Numbered from the stretch's first letter, positions 6,799 through 15,264 are shown. The stretch: DNA of 32,570 nt from JAICLV01 sp036380925 (GCA_036380925.1 DASVDW010000159.1:1-32570); one strand, 5' to 3'. Notes: generated by a model not told the origin, from the letters alone. Translations and numbers: made by a program.

Positions 6799-6998
6799 CG
6801 ACCGTCCTGCCGGAGATCGGGTGTGCGGGCCATCGTCCCACGGCGATCGGCGGGTGTCGGCCGGGTCCGGGTGTCATGAGCGTCGAGGTTGGGAATGACT
6901 TAGCAGGCCTGCACTGCCGACACCGCGCGGCAGATCGGTCGCCGACACGTCGGTGACCGGACCATCCGGCAGGCGGTCTCGCAGAAAGGTGTGCGTCG

Positions 6999-7514
6999 AT
7001 GTTGGTCATCGGCTTGCTGATCGCGTTGGCGGCCGCCATCTTCGCTGGCGTGGTCCTCGCGGAGGACTGGGGAGGCGCGACCTACGCGATCCACGGATTC
7101 GGATACAACCTCGGCAGCCTGACGCTCGCGGGGATCTTCCTCGCCGGCATCATCATCACCACGATCTTCTTCCTGGCGCTGTACATGGCCAGCGTGTCCG
7201 GGCGGATGCGTCGACGGGCCTCGGCGCGTCGTCGCGCCGAGCATCGTTCGCTTCGCGAGGAGCACGAGAACGTGCTCGCCGAACGCGATCGGCTGGCGCG
7301 CGAGCTCGACGCGGAGCGTGGGGGACGCAGCCCGGGGGCCGAGTATCCGCGTGACACGTATTCGCAGGAGACGTACCCGCGCGCAACCGAGCCGGTTTAC
7401 CCGCGCGACACGGACGCCTACGGCGGTCGCGTTGATCCGGCGAACCCCGACGCGGCGGCTTACCCCCGAAGCGACGTCACGGCGCAGGACGAGACCTACC
7501 GACACTCGGTCTAG
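6999..7514 (+). CDS. Two-helix membrane protein with coiled coil and YPR-repeat tail
   Basis: The 171-residue protein has two membrane segments (about residues 2-21 and 40-65) joined by a short loop, then an Arg/Glu-rich stretch (about 68-108) that reads as a coiled coil (RAEHRSLREEHENVLAERD), and a disordered C-terminus. The layout resembles LapA-domain proteins. The tail carries four YPR repeats: YPRDTYSQET, YPRATEPV, YPRDTDAY and YPRSDVTA. ATG 6999 follows an AGAAAGG site. The aldose epimerase gene starts 3 bases after its stop codon, so they are likely co-transcribed. The function is unknown. Confidence 0.72.
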   Translation: MLVIGLLIALAAAIFAGVVLAEDWGGATYAIHGFGYNLGSLTLAGIFLAGIIITTIFFLALYMASVSGRMRRRASARRRAEHRSLREEHENVLAERDRLARELDAERGGRSPGAEYPRDTYSQETYPRATEPVYPRDTDAYGGRVDPANPDAAAYPRSDVTAQDETYRHSV

Positions 7515-7517
7515 CGC

Positions 7518-8483
7518 GTGACGGCACTCGACAGCGCGGGGCGGTCCGGGCCGGTCGTCGGGGCTGGCTCGGACTTCGCTCCGTCGGGTGCGCAGTTCGA
7601 GATCGCGCACGCTGACCAGCGCGCCGTCGTCGTCGAAGTGGGCGGCGGCGTGCGCGCTTACCGCGTGGGCGAGCGCGACGTGCTCGACCCGTATTCGCGC
7701 GACCAGCTGTGCGACGGCGCTCACGGCACGCCGTTGGCGCCGTGGCCGAACCGGTTGGCTGACGGCAAGTACCGCTTTGACGGATCCGACTATCAGGTGC
7801 CGCTGACCGAGCCGGCCAAGTCCAACGCGATCCACGGGTTCTTGCGTTGGCGGAGCTGGACCGTGCTCGAGCATTCGCGCTCGCGTGTCGTCGTCCGGCA
7901 CGTGCTCTGGCCACTGAAGGGATACCCGTTCTGCCTCGACGTGCGGGTCGGCTACGAGTTGGACGACGCGGGGTTGCGGGTGACGACGGTCGCCACCAAC
8001 GCGGGGGTCTCGCCGGCTCCGTGGGCATATGGAGCGCATCCGTATCTGTCGCCGGGCGCGGGACTCATCGATGACTGCACCCTCGAGTTTTCCGCTGGCG
8101 TTCGGATCGACACCGACGACGAGCGGCAGTTGCCCCGCGGCGAGTTGCCCGTCGCCGGGTCCGCGTTCGATTTCAGCGATGGTCGGCGGGTCGGTGACCA
8201 GCGGATTGACTACCCGTTTCGCGAGGTCGCGCGCGATTCGCAGGGTCGCGCGTGGGTGCGGCTCACCGGTCCTGACGGCCGATGCGCTCGACTGTGGTGC
8301 GACTCGTCGTTTCCGTATGTGGAGCTGTACACCGGCGACACGCTGTCACCCGACCGACGCCGCCGGGGCCTTGGCGTCGAGCCGATGACCGCCCCGCCAA
8401 ACGCGTTCGCGACCGGCGAGCACTTGCGGCGGCTGGAGCCCGGCGAGTCGACGACGCATGTCTGGGGCGTCTCGCTGGAGTGA
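7518..8483 (+). CDS. Aldose 1-epimerase family protein
   Basis: The 321-residue protein has the galactose mutarotase-like fold. Characteristic blocks are PLAPWPNRLADGKYRFDG near residue 75, NAIHGFLRWRSW with the conserved His near residue 100, WAYGAHPYLSPG with the second His near residue 175, and FPYVELYTGD followed by RRGLGVEPMTAPPNAF, containing the C-terminal catalytic Glu. It interconverts alpha and beta anomers of hexoses; the actinobacterial subgroup is broader than GalM, so no symbol is given. GTG 7518 sits immediately after the upstream gene. It may serve sugar use, for example products of the GH1 enzyme, but is not in that operon. Confidence 0.88.
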   Translation: MTALDSAGRSGPVVGAGSDFAPSGAQFEIAHADQRAVVVEVGGGVRAYRVGERDVLDPYSRDQLCDGAHGTPLAPWPNRLADGKYRFDGSDYQVPLTEPAKSNAIHGFLRWRSWTVLEHSRSRVVVRHVLWPLKGYPFCLDVRVGYELDDAGLRVTTVATNAGVSPAPWAYGAHPYLSPGAGLIDDCTLEFSAGVRIDTDDERQLPRGELPVAGSAFDFSDGRRVGDQRIDYPFREVARDSQGRAWVRLTGPDGRCARLWCDSSFPYVELYTGDTLSPDRRRRGLGVEPMTAPPNAFATGEHLRRLEPGESTTHVWGVSLE

Positions 8484-8504
8484 ACTCCTTTCGCTGGAGT
8501 GAAC
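8472..8504 (+). repeat. Short direct repeat at the 3' end of the epimerase gene
   Basis: TCGCTGGAGTGAAC occurs at 8472-8485 and again at 8491-8504. The first copy contains the epimerase's last codons and stop, so the second looks like a local duplication of the gene end. Confidence 0.7.
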
Positions 8505-8522
8505 CCCCAGCCGGACCAACCG

Positions 8523-8588
8523 CCGCCGAGTGAAGGGGTTGGGCGGTCAAAATCGCCGATTTCACCGGTCAAACCCTTCACTCGGCGG
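8523..8588. terminator. Long inverted repeat between convergent genes
   Basis: CCGCCGAGTGAAGGG (8523-8537) is perfectly complementary to 8574-8588, with a 36-base loop that itself contains a repeated GGTCAAA (8552 and 8567 areas). It lies 14 bases before the end of the MmpL gene and 39 bases past the epimerase stop. The position suits a bidirectional terminator, but the long structured loop is unlike a simple one and a repeat element is also possible. Confidence 0.55.
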
Positions 8589-8602
8589 GTCGGTGCGCGT
8601 GC

Positions 8603-10825
8603 TCAGACGAGGAGTCGGCTGTATGCGGGTTCCGGCTCGAGGGGTTGGCGCACGTCAACCGGAACCTCGTGATGCCCGCCGGACGGCAGCCACCGCAGCG
8701 CGCGCGGCAGGTACCAGTTGCGCTCCCCGAGCAACGCCATCGTGGCCGGCAGCAACACCGCGCGCACGATGGTCGCGTCGAGCAACACCGCCACCGCGAG
8801 GCCCAGGCCGACCTGCTTCATCGACACCTGCGACAGCGTGCCGAAGATGGAGAACACCGCCACCATGATGACGGCGGCGCTGGTGATGACGCCCGCGGTC
8901 GAGGCGATTCCGTGCTCCACCGCCTCGTTCGTCGACAGCCCGCGTCGCCGGTTCTCGACGATGCGGCTCACGATGAACACGTGGTAGTCCATCGACAGGC
9001 CGAACAGGATCGCGAACATGAACAGCGGAATCCAGGTCGTGATCGTTCCGGTCGAGGTGTAGCCGAGGATGCCGTCGAACCAGTGGTGCTGGAAGACCAA
9101 CACCATCGCGCCGTACGAAGCTCCTACCGACAGCAGGTTCATCACGACCGCTGTCACCGCGATCGTCAGCGACCGGAACGCGGTCAGCAACAACACCAAC
9201 GCCAAACCCAGCACGAAGAGGAACACCAGCGGCGCGCGCGACCGGAGTTGGGCGCTGAAGTCGTGCGAGCCCGCGGTCTGCCCGGTGACGTACGCGTGCG
9301 CTCCAGGAACCGCGCCGAAGGTCGACGGGATCACGTCGTCCCGCAGCGTCCGCAACGCGTGATTGGACGTCGAGTCGGTCCCGTCACCGGCGAGCGGGAT
9401 CGACACGACCGCGACCGTCCCGGCATCGTTCACCCGCGATTGCAGCGCGGCCGACATCTCACCGGTGTCGGCCGCGGACTTCGACAGCTGTCGCAGCCCG
9501 GCGGTGACGGCGGGTGAACGCACGTCCGGGGCGGTGACCACGACCTGTGCCGGCGCCGGGCCGCCCGGGAACGCGGTGGAGATCCGGTCGTACGTCGCGA
9601 TGATCGGCAAGCTGGAGGGCAGGTCGCTCGCACCTGGCAGCGCTGTCTTCATCGTCACCACCGGAACCGCTAACGCCACCAGCAGCCCGCCGGCGATGGC
9701 CGCCGACCAGGCTGGACGACGTAGCACCTGGCGCAGAATGGCCCGCCACACGCGGCTTTCGCCATCCGCTTTGCGCAACCGGCCCACGAACGGCACCCGA
9801 ATCTTTTCGACGCGGTCGCCGAGCAGCGACAGCAGCGCGGGCAGGATCGTCACCGATCCCAGCACCGCGATGGCGACGACCAGCACGGTCGCCTCGGCGA
9901 CGCCCGAGAACGTGCCGTTGCCGGTGAGGAAGAGGCCCGCCATCGCCGCGACCACGGTCAGCCCGGAGACCAGCACCGAGCGGCCCGAGGTTGCTGCGGC
10001 CACCTTCAACGCCTCGTCGGCGCTGCGGCCCTTCGCTCGCTCCTCACGCTCGCGTTTCAAGTAGAACAGCGTGTAGTCGACGCCAACGGCCAACCCGATG
10101 AGCAGCATCACCGACGTCGCGGTGCCGTCGATGTGCACAGCGCGACTGGTCAGGGCGAGCACGCCGCCGGCGGCCATGAACGCGGTCAACGCCAGCGCCA
10201 CCGGAACGACGGCGGCCACCACTGCGCCGAAGACCGCGAGCAAGATGCCGAGCGTCAGCGGGATCGAGAGCAACTCGGCCCGATGAAAGTCTTTGCCGAG
10301 TGTGTCGTTGAGCGCCTTGTCGGCGCTCGCGTCGCCGGCTTCTTCAACACGCAACGCCGGATTGCGCTGCTGCACCTGGCTCACCGCGTCGAGAACGGGC
10401 TGCACGCGGTCCACCGCGGTGTCGGCGTCACCCTTCATTTCGAACGTGACAAGCATCGAGTGCCCGTCGGAAGAGACGAACTGTCTCCCTTCGGCGTCCA
10501 GTGCCGAACGCACGTCGGTGACCGCGCCCGTCGCCTTGACCGCGGTGACCACGTCGGCCACCGCCGCGCGCAGCGCGTCGTCGTCCGGCTTGCCGTCTCT
10601 CGTCTGCACCAGGACGTTCTCCGACGCCGAGCTGGCGAATCCGGCGTCGGCGAGGATGGCCTCTGCTTTCGCCGACGGCCCGTCTGAGTTCTCCGCGTCG
10701 GTGAGTTGCTTGGTTCCGAGCGCGCCGCCGATCATCACGGCGGCGATGACGAACAGCAGCCAGCCGATGATCGCCGTCTTTCGATGGCGGGTGCTCCAAC
10801 TGCCCATGCGGGCGGCGATGTTCAT
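8603..10825 (-). CDS. MMPL-family RND exporter
   Basis: The 740-residue protein has two RND repeats: an N-terminal helix (about 16-36), a first outer domain, five helices with GLAVGVDYTLFYLKRERE (GVDY 248-251), then a second helix, outer domain and helix bundle with ILFGLSMDYHVFIVSRIVE (SMDY 611-614). The Asp-Tyr pairs in the central helices are the proton-relay residues of the MmpL family. Length is near 700-750, as for short actinobacterial MMPL exporters without a D3 domain. Cargo may be a lipid, antibiotic or siderophore; no biosynthetic genes are adjacent. It is divergent from the kinase gene over about 165 bases, so control by that two-component system is a reasonable inference. Confidence 0.93.
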   Translation of the reverse strand: MNIAARMGSWSTRHRKTAIIGWLLFVIAAVMIGGALGTKQLTDAENSDGPSAKAEAILADAGFASSASENVLVQTRDGKPDDDALRAAVADVVTAVKATGAVTDVRSALDAEGRQFVSSDGHSMLVTFEMKGDADTAVDRVQPVLDAVSQVQQRNPALRVEEAGDASADKALNDTLGKDFHRAELLSIPLTLGILLAVFGAVVAAVVPVALALTAFMAAGGVLALTSRAVHIDGTATSVMLLIGLAVGVDYTLFYLKREREERAKGRSADEALKVAAATSGRSVLVSGLTVVAAMAGLFLTGNGTFSGVAEATVLVVAIAVLGSVTILPALLSLLGDRVEKIRVPFVGRLRKADGESRVWRAILRQVLRRPAWSAAIAGGLLVALAVPVVTMKTALPGASDLPSSLPIIATYDRISTAFPGGPAPAQVVVTAPDVRSPAVTAGLRQLSKSAADTGEMSAALQSRVNDAGTVAVVSIPLAGDGTDSTSNHALRTLRDDVIPSTFGAVPGAHAYVTGQTAGSHDFSAQLRSRAPLVFLFVLGLALVLLLTAFRSLTIAVTAVVMNLLSVGASYGAMVLVFQHHWFDGILGYTSTGTITTWIPLFMFAILFGLSMDYHVFIVSRIVENRRRGLSTNEAVEHGIASTAGVITSAAVIMVAVFSIFGTLSQVSMKQVGLGLAVAVLLDATIVRAVLLPATMALLGERNWYLPRALRWLPSGGHHEVPVDVRQPLEPEPAYSRLLV

Positions 10826-10990
10826 AGCGGTCTCCCTAATCCGTCGTCTGTGTGCCGGTAAGAAGGTGCCGAACGACGCGGCCCTTGGTCGCCCCGGCCA
10901 GCGGCCCTCTTTGGGGTGGGGCTAACCCCCGGTCGGATCCGGGAGACAACGTGATGGGAGGGGAACGCGCTCGCGGCTACCTTGGTCCGC

Positions 10991-12247
10991 GTGACCTACT
11001 CGAACGTCTCCACCGCGAGCCGCGAAGCCGGACGTCGCAGCCGGTTCGTCACCGGGTTGCTCCGGATGGTCATGCCACTGACCGACCTTCCGGTGGCGAT
11101 CGTGACCTTCGTCGTGACGGTGACGGGGGTCACCCTCTGCGCCGGTTTGTTGCCGCTGTTCCTGATCGGTGTGCCGCTCTTCTACGTGGTCGGCGCGCTT
11201 GCCCGGGGGATGGCCGCGTTCGAGCGGCGTCGCATGCGCCTGTTTCTCGACATCGAGATACCGAGTGTCCGTGTGCGGCCCAAGGGATGGAAAGCGGTCT
11301 TGAAAGACGGCCCGACCTGGCGGGCGATCGCCTATCACGTCCTGCAGTTCCCGCTGGCGGTGCTGACATTCGTTGTCGCCTTCGGCGGGCTTGGCACCGC
11401 GGCCGCGTTGGTTTCGATGCCGGGTTGGGTGTCGCGTGTCCCCGCCCACCGTGCGGATCTGGGGCTGTTCACGGTCTCCGACCAGCAGACGGCATGGGTG
11501 GCGGTCGGCATCGGGGTTCTGGTCGCCATCTTGTCTTTCGGCGCGACATTCGGGCTGACCAGCGCGGCGGGCGCGTTGGCGAAGGCGATGCTCGGCATCA
11601 CCGCCGGCGAGTTGGCGCATCGTGTCGACGAGCTGCGAGGCAGTCGCGCCCGGGTAGTCGATGCGGCGGAGGCGGAGCGCCGCCGCATCGAGCGCAACCT
11701 TCACGACGGCGCGCAGCAACGGCTGGTGGCGCTGGCGATGAACCTCGGTCGCGCGCGTGCCCGCTATGACCAAGACCCAGAGGCCGCCCGCAAGATGCTC
11801 GACGAGGCGCACAACGACGCCAAGCTCGCGCTCACCGAGTTGCGCGACCTCGCGCGCGGGCTGCACCCCGCGGTCCTCACGGATCGCGGGCTGGACGCCG
11901 CGCTGTCCGGGCTGGCCGCCCGGTCGACCGTTCCGGTGACACTCGACGTCCACGTCGATCCGCGCTGCTCCCCGACCATCGAGGCCATCGCCTACTTTGT
12001 CGTCAGCGAAGCGCTGGCCAACGCGACCAAGCATGCGAAAGCCACGGCGGTTCACGTCACGGCTCGCCGAACCGAGCGGTCGTTGTGGGTCGTCGTCGAG
12101 GACGACGGGGTCGGCGGCGCCGACCCCAGCGGCTCGGGCCTGACCGGCCTGGCTGACCGCGTCGGCGGTGTCGACGGCTCACTGCAGATTCAAAGCCCCG
12201 TCGGCGGGCCGACCGTCGTCACCGTGGAGTTGCCATGCGCGTCGTGA
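10991..12247 (+). CDS. Sensor histidine kinase (HisKA_3 type)
   Basis: The 418-residue kinase has an N-terminal membrane region with four hydrophobic segments (about 30-70 and 115-190) resembling the actinobacterial Sensor domain, with almost no extracellular loop. HisKA_3 follows: RRRIERNLHDGAQQRL, with phospho-accepting His238. The ATPase domain shows SEALANATKHAKA (N box), VVEDDGVGGAD (G1) and GSGLTGLADRV. It phosphorylates the response regulator encoded next, overlapping by 13 bases. The start is uncertain: GTG 10991 gives MTYSNVST; an in-frame TTG lies at 10982. Neither has a clear ribosome site, so the mRNA may be leaderless. Confidence 0.9.
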   Translation: MTYSNVSTASREAGRRSRFVTGLLRMVMPLTDLPVAIVTFVVTVTGVTLCAGLLPLFLIGVPLFYVVGALARGMAAFERRRMRLFLDIEIPSVRVRPKGWKAVLKDGPTWRAIAYHVLQFPLAVLTFVVAFGGLGTAAALVSMPGWVSRVPAHRADLGLFTVSDQQTAWVAVGIGVLVAILSFGATFGLTSAAGALAKAMLGITAGELAHRVDELRGSRARVVDAAEAERRRIERNLHDGAQQRLVALAMNLGRARARYDQDPEAARKMLDEAHNDAKLALTELRDLARGLHPAVLTDRGLDAALSGLAARSTVPVTLDVHVDPRCSPTIEAIAYFVVSEALANATKHAKATAVHVTARRTERSLWVVVEDDGVGGADPSGSGLTGLADRVGGVDGSLQIQSPVGGPTVVTVELPCAS

Positions 12248-12879
12248 TCGCCGAAGACTCCGTCTTGCTGCGCGAAGGGCTGTCCCGCCTGCTCGACGAG
12301 TCCGGCTTCGAGGTCGTCTCGGCTGTCGCCGACGGTGAAAGCGCGATTCGCGCCGTCGAGGAGCACCAGCCTCAGGTTGTCGTCCTCGACGTCCGGATGC
12401 CGCCGACCTTCACCGACGAAGGGTTGCGCGCCGCGTTGGTGATCCGCAGCCGTTGGCCCGACGTCGCGATGCTCGTCTTCTCGCAATACGTCGAGGAGCG
12501 TTACGCGACCGAGTTGCTCGCCGGCGAGACGCGCGGCGTCGGCTATTTGCTGAAGGACCGCGTTGCCGACGTTGTTGAGTTCGTCGACGCGTTGCGCCGC
12601 GTGGCCGACGGCGGCACCGTGCTCGACCCCGAGGTGGTGCAGCAACTGCTGGCGCGCAGCAGGCGAAACCATCCGCTCGACGTGCTGACCGCTCGGGAGA
12701 AGGAAGTGCTCGCACTCATGGCGGAGGGACGTTCCAACGCGGCGATCGCGAAGCAGCTCGTCGTCGGCGAAGGCGCGGTGGAAAAGCACGTCAGCAGCAT
12801 CTTCACCAAGCTCGGCCTGCTGCCCGCGGAGTCCGATCACCGCAGGGTGCTCGCCGTCTTGCGCTATCTCGACAGCTGA
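12235..12879 (+). CDS. NarL/LuxR-family response regulator
   Basis: The 214-residue regulator has a receiver domain with Asp8 in IAEDSV, phosphorylation site Asp52 in VVVLDVRMPP and Lys107 in YLLKDR. A LuxR-type helix-turn-helix follows at about 150-196 (LTAREKEVLALMAEGRSN, then IAKQLVVGEGAVEKHVSSI). The start ATG lies inside the kinase 3' end (13-base overlap), so kinase and regulator are translated together. The target is unknown; the DUF4097 gene 10 bases downstream and the divergent MmpL gene are the nearest candidates. Confidence 0.94.
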   Translation: MRVVIAEDSVLLREGLSRLLDESGFEVVSAVADGESAIRAVEEHQPQVVVLDVRMPPTFTDEGLRAALVIRSRWPDVAMLVFSQYVEERYATELLAGETRGVGYLLKDRVADVVEFVDALRRVADGGTVLDPEVVQQLLARSRRNHPLDVLTAREKEVLALMAEGRSNAAIAKQLVVGEGAVEKHVSSIFTKLGLLPAESDHRRVLAVLRYLDS

Positions 12880-12889
12880 AGGAGCGACG

Positions 12890-13663
12890 ATGATGGTAAC
12901 CGGAGGACGCGTGGCCGCCCTCAGCATCGGAATCCCCCTCGCGCTTGGCGTCGTCGGGTGGCAGGCGTTCAACATGGTCGGTTTCATGGCCCAGACCAGC
13001 GAGCATTTCGAGGAGAGCTACGCGTGGCACGGCGGCGAGATCGCCGTCGACGTGTCGTCTGGCAGCGTTCGGGTGGTGGCCGGCGACAGCGCGACCGTTG
13101 GCGTCTCGTACACCGAGCACTACCAGCTGAAGAAGCCAACCGCGTCCGTCACGCCCACGGGCACCGGAATGCTGATCAAGGCGCGCTGTCCGGGCGGGGT
13201 GTTCTCCAACAACTGCAGCATCAACTACGTGCTCACCGTTCCGTCGTCCGCGCAGATGGCGATCCGCACGGGTGACGGTGGTGTTCGGGTGTCGGACCTG
13301 CGCGGCGACCTCTCACTCGACACCGGGAGCGGCGGAGTCTCGCTCGCCAACCTCAGCGGCGACGTCCAGGTGAAGACCGGCGACGGTGGCGTCCGCGGCG
13401 AGAACCTACGCTCCGGTGTCCTTGAGGCGCGCACCGGTAACGGCGGGGTCAACCTGACGTGGTCGAAGCAACCGGGCAACGTCGTTGTCAGAACGGGGGA
13501 CGGTGGCGTGCGCATCACGGTGCCGAACGGCACCGGGCCCTACCACGTCGACGTTTCGACCGGTGACGGCGGCAAGCACGTGTCGGTCGCCACCGACCCG
13601 GCGGCGAAACCGACGATCACCGCGCACACCGGCAACGGCGGCGTCGTCATCGGCTACCCCTGA
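12890..13663 (+). CDS. DUF4097-family beta-strand repeat protein
   Basis: The 257-residue protein has a single N-terminal membrane helix (about 8-30), then a repetitive domain in which a strand-turn unit returns about every 17-20 residues: RTGDGGVRVSDL, DTGSGGVSLANL, KTGDGGVRGENL, RTGNGGVNLTW, RTGDGGVRITV, STGDGGKHVSV, HTGNGGVVIG. This is the DUF4097 pattern, a right-handed beta-helix-like stack, probably displayed outside the membrane. Two cysteines (CPGGVFSNNCS) could form a disulfide. It follows the response regulator by 10 bases with AAGGAG before ATG 12890. DUF4097 proteins often travel with two-component systems for envelope stress, which fits; the role is inferred. Confidence 0.85.
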   Translation: MMVTGGRVAALSIGIPLALGVVGWQAFNMVGFMAQTSEHFEESYAWHGGEIAVDVSSGSVRVVAGDSATVGVSYTEHYQLKKPTASVTPTGTGMLIKARCPGGVFSNNCSINYVLTVPSSAQMAIRTGDGGVRVSDLRGDLSLDTGSGGVSLANLSGDVQVKTGDGGVRGENLRSGVLEARTGNGGVNLTWSKQPGNVVVRTGDGGVRITVPNGTGPYHVDVSTGDGGKHVSVATDPAAKPTITAHTGNGGVVIGYP

Positions 13664-13670
13664 CGGGGAT

Positions 13671-13693
13671 CGCCCGCGAGATCGCGGCGGGCG
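13671..13693. terminator. Hairpin between convergent genes
   Basis: CGCCCGC (13671-13677) pairs with GCGGGCG (13687-13693) around a 9-base loop. It lies 7 bases after the DUF4097 stop and directly next to the end of the minus-strand membrane protein gene, so it could stop transcription from both sides. Confidence 0.5.
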
Positions 13694-14020
13694 CTAGATG
13701 GCGGCGGCCGGTTTTCCGGCGGTGGCCGCGGTGGTGGCGGCCGCGGTGGCGGCGGCCGCGGTGGTGGCGGCCGCGGTGGTGTCGACGGCCGGCAGCGGCG
13801 CGGGGGCGATGGGCAGCGCGACGACGGTGGCATCGGACACGTCCGCCGGTGTGCCGGCCGGCGCCGCCGACGCCACGCCGCGCGGTACCGCCGCCCTGGG
13901 CCGGGTGGACAGGGATCGCTCGAAAAGATCTAGCGCGGCCATCAGACCGAAGAAGAAGAGCGGTAGCCCGACGACGGTCAGCAACAGCAGCATTCCGACC
14001 TGGGCGAAACCCGCGCCCAT
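13694..14020 (-). CDS. Small single-helix membrane protein with Ala/Thr tail
   Basis: The 108-residue protein starts MGAGFAQVGMLLLLTVVGLPLFFFGLM, a single strong membrane segment (about 8-30), then a short basic stretch and a long low-complexity tail of Ala, Thr and Pro ending TAGKPAAAI. ATG 14020 was chosen because AAGGAGG lies 5 bases upstream, one of the best ribosome sites in the window; the frame is open beyond it without support. The tail is encoded by a 15-bp tandem repeat (13726-13785), so its length may vary between strains. No family is recognised; the convergent DUF4097 gene is the nearest functional hint. Confidence 0.65.
   Translation of the reverse strand: MGAGFAQVGMLLLLTVVGLPLFFFGLMAALDLFERSLSTRPRAAVPRGVASAAPAGTPADVSDATVVALPIAPAPLPAVDTTAAATTAAAATAAATTAATAGKPAAAI
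13726..13785 (+). repeat. Tandem 15-bp repeat, four units
   Basis: Unit CCGCGGTGGTGGCGG occurs at 13726-13740 and 13756-13770, with a one-base variant at 13741-13755 and a partial fourth unit at 13771-13785. It is in frame with the minus-strand gene and encodes Ala/Thr blocks, so copy-number change would not shift the frame. Confidence 0.85.
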
Positions 14021-14310
14021 CAAAGCCTCCTTCGTCCGCCCCCGCCGGTTCCCCTCGTCCGGGTTGTCGCGCGGCGACGGCGGAATCCTAAGGCGTCGCG
14101 GTCGAGTCGCCGTCACGTGTCTCCCCAGCACGCGTTCGAACCGTACAGACCATCGCCCGCGACGCGCTTGCTGAAACGCCATATTTGTTCGCTCGGGCGT
14201 GTCGGATGGCTCAGCGTCATCCGTGTCGTTTTGGCGTTCCGAGACCGGGCATCGGACACCGGACGCCGGCGCCAGCCGTGACGCCCGGTGCGATCTCAGG
14301 TGAGGCGACG
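14021..14310. other. Intergenic region between divergent genes, nothing assigned
   Basis: About 290 bases separate the small membrane protein (minus) from the F420-dependent oxidoreductase (plus). The only structure seen is a weak dyad, CGGATG (14203-14208) with CATCCG (14218-14223). Open frames here have no ribosome site or recognisable protein. Promoters for both genes must lie in it but none stands out. Confidence 0.5.
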
Positions 14311-15264
14311 ATGCGCATCGGCTACTTCTTGGCCAGCGAGGAATATGGCCCGATCGAACTAGTGCGACAAGCCAAGCTTGCCGAAGAGCACGGCATGTCG
14401 TCGGTGTGGATTTCGGACCACTTCCACCCGTGGAACTCCGAGCAAGGCGAAAGCTCGTTCGTGTGGACGACCATCGGCGCGCTGGCGCAAGCCACCGACC
14501 TGGCGATCACCACCGCGGTGACCTGCCCGACCGTGCGCATCCATCCGGCGATCATCGCGCAAGCGGCGGCGACCGCCGGCGTGCTGACGGGGGGCCGTTT
14601 CACGCTCGGCCTCGGGAGCGGCGAGGCGCTCAACGAGCACATCTTCGGCGATCCCTGGCCGAGCGCCGACGTCCGGCTCGACATGCTCGAAGAGGCGGTC
14701 ACGGTGATTCGCGAGCTGTTCGCCGGTGAGGTGGTCCGGCACCGCGGCGAGTATTACGACGTCGAGCACGCGCGCCTGTATTCTCTGCCCGAAAATCCTG
14801 TTCCGATTTACCTGTCCGGCTTCGGGGAGATGTCGGCGAGCCTCGCCGGTCGGATCGCCGACGGCTTCATCACCACCAAGCCCGACGCCGAGCTGGTCAA
14901 GGCCTTTCAGGACGGCGGCGGTCGCGGCAAGCCGATGACGGCCGGGATGAAGGTGTGCTGGGCGCCGACGAAGGAGCGGGGCGTCGAGACAGCGCATCGG
15001 ATCTGGGCGAACGAGGAGCTGCCAGGGGAGCTGGCCCAGGTGCTCCCGAACCCGGAGCACTTCGAGCAGGCGCAGCAACTGGTCACCCCGGACATGGTGG
15101 CTCGAAGCGTGCCATGTGGGCCCGACCCGCGGCCGTACGTGGAGCACATCAAGCAATACGCGGACGCCGGGTTCGACGAGCTGCACATTCAGCAGATTGG
15201 TCCAGACCAGGATCAGTTCTTCAGCTTCTTCGCCAAGGAGGTCGAGCCGCTGTTGCCAAGCTAG
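14311..15264 (+). CDS. F420-dependent LLM-class oxidoreductase
   Basis: The 317-residue protein has the luciferase-like monooxygenase barrel of F420-dependent enzymes, close to the F420-dependent glucose-6-phosphate dehydrogenase-related family. Blocks are MRIGYFLASEEYGPIELVRQA, VWISDHFHPW (cofactor side, with the His expected near F420), AVTCPTVRIHPAIIAQAAAT, FTLGLGSGEALNEHIFGD and PVPIYLSGFGEMSASLAGRIADG. ATG 14311 follows AGGTGAGG by 6 bases; the upstream open frame lacks support. It uses reduced coenzyme F420 as hydride donor or acceptor in the cytoplasm; the substrate cannot be deduced and the true dehydrogenase (Fgd) is only one option. It stands alone. Confidence 0.88.
   Translation: MRIGYFLASEEYGPIELVRQAKLAEEHGMSSVWISDHFHPWNSEQGESSFVWTTIGALAQATDLAITTAVTCPTVRIHPAIIAQAAATAGVLTGGRFTLGLGSGEALNEHIFGDPWPSADVRLDMLEEAVTVIRELFAGEVVRHRGEYYDVEHARLYSLPENPVPIYLSGFGEMSASLAGRIADGFITTKPDAELVKAFQDGGGRGKPMTAGMKVCWAPTKERGVETAHRIWANEELPGELAQVLPNPEHFEQAQQLVTPDMVARSVPCGPDPRPYVEHIKQYADAGFDELHIQQIGPDQDQFFSFFAKEVEPLLPS

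Noticed and set aside
8645..9517. Plus-strand open frame of 290 codons opposite the MmpL gene
   Set aside because: The product is His/Arg/Gln-rich and mirrors the codon pattern of the real gene; no domain and no ribosome site.
10922..12055. Minus-strand open frame of 377 codons opposite the kinase
   Set aside because: It is antisense to conserved kinase motifs and has no recognisable fold.
14185..14310. N-terminal extension of the F420-dependent oxidoreductase
   Set aside because: The extension is unlike any family member, whereas ATG 14311 has a ribosome site and begins at the conserved MRIGYFL block.
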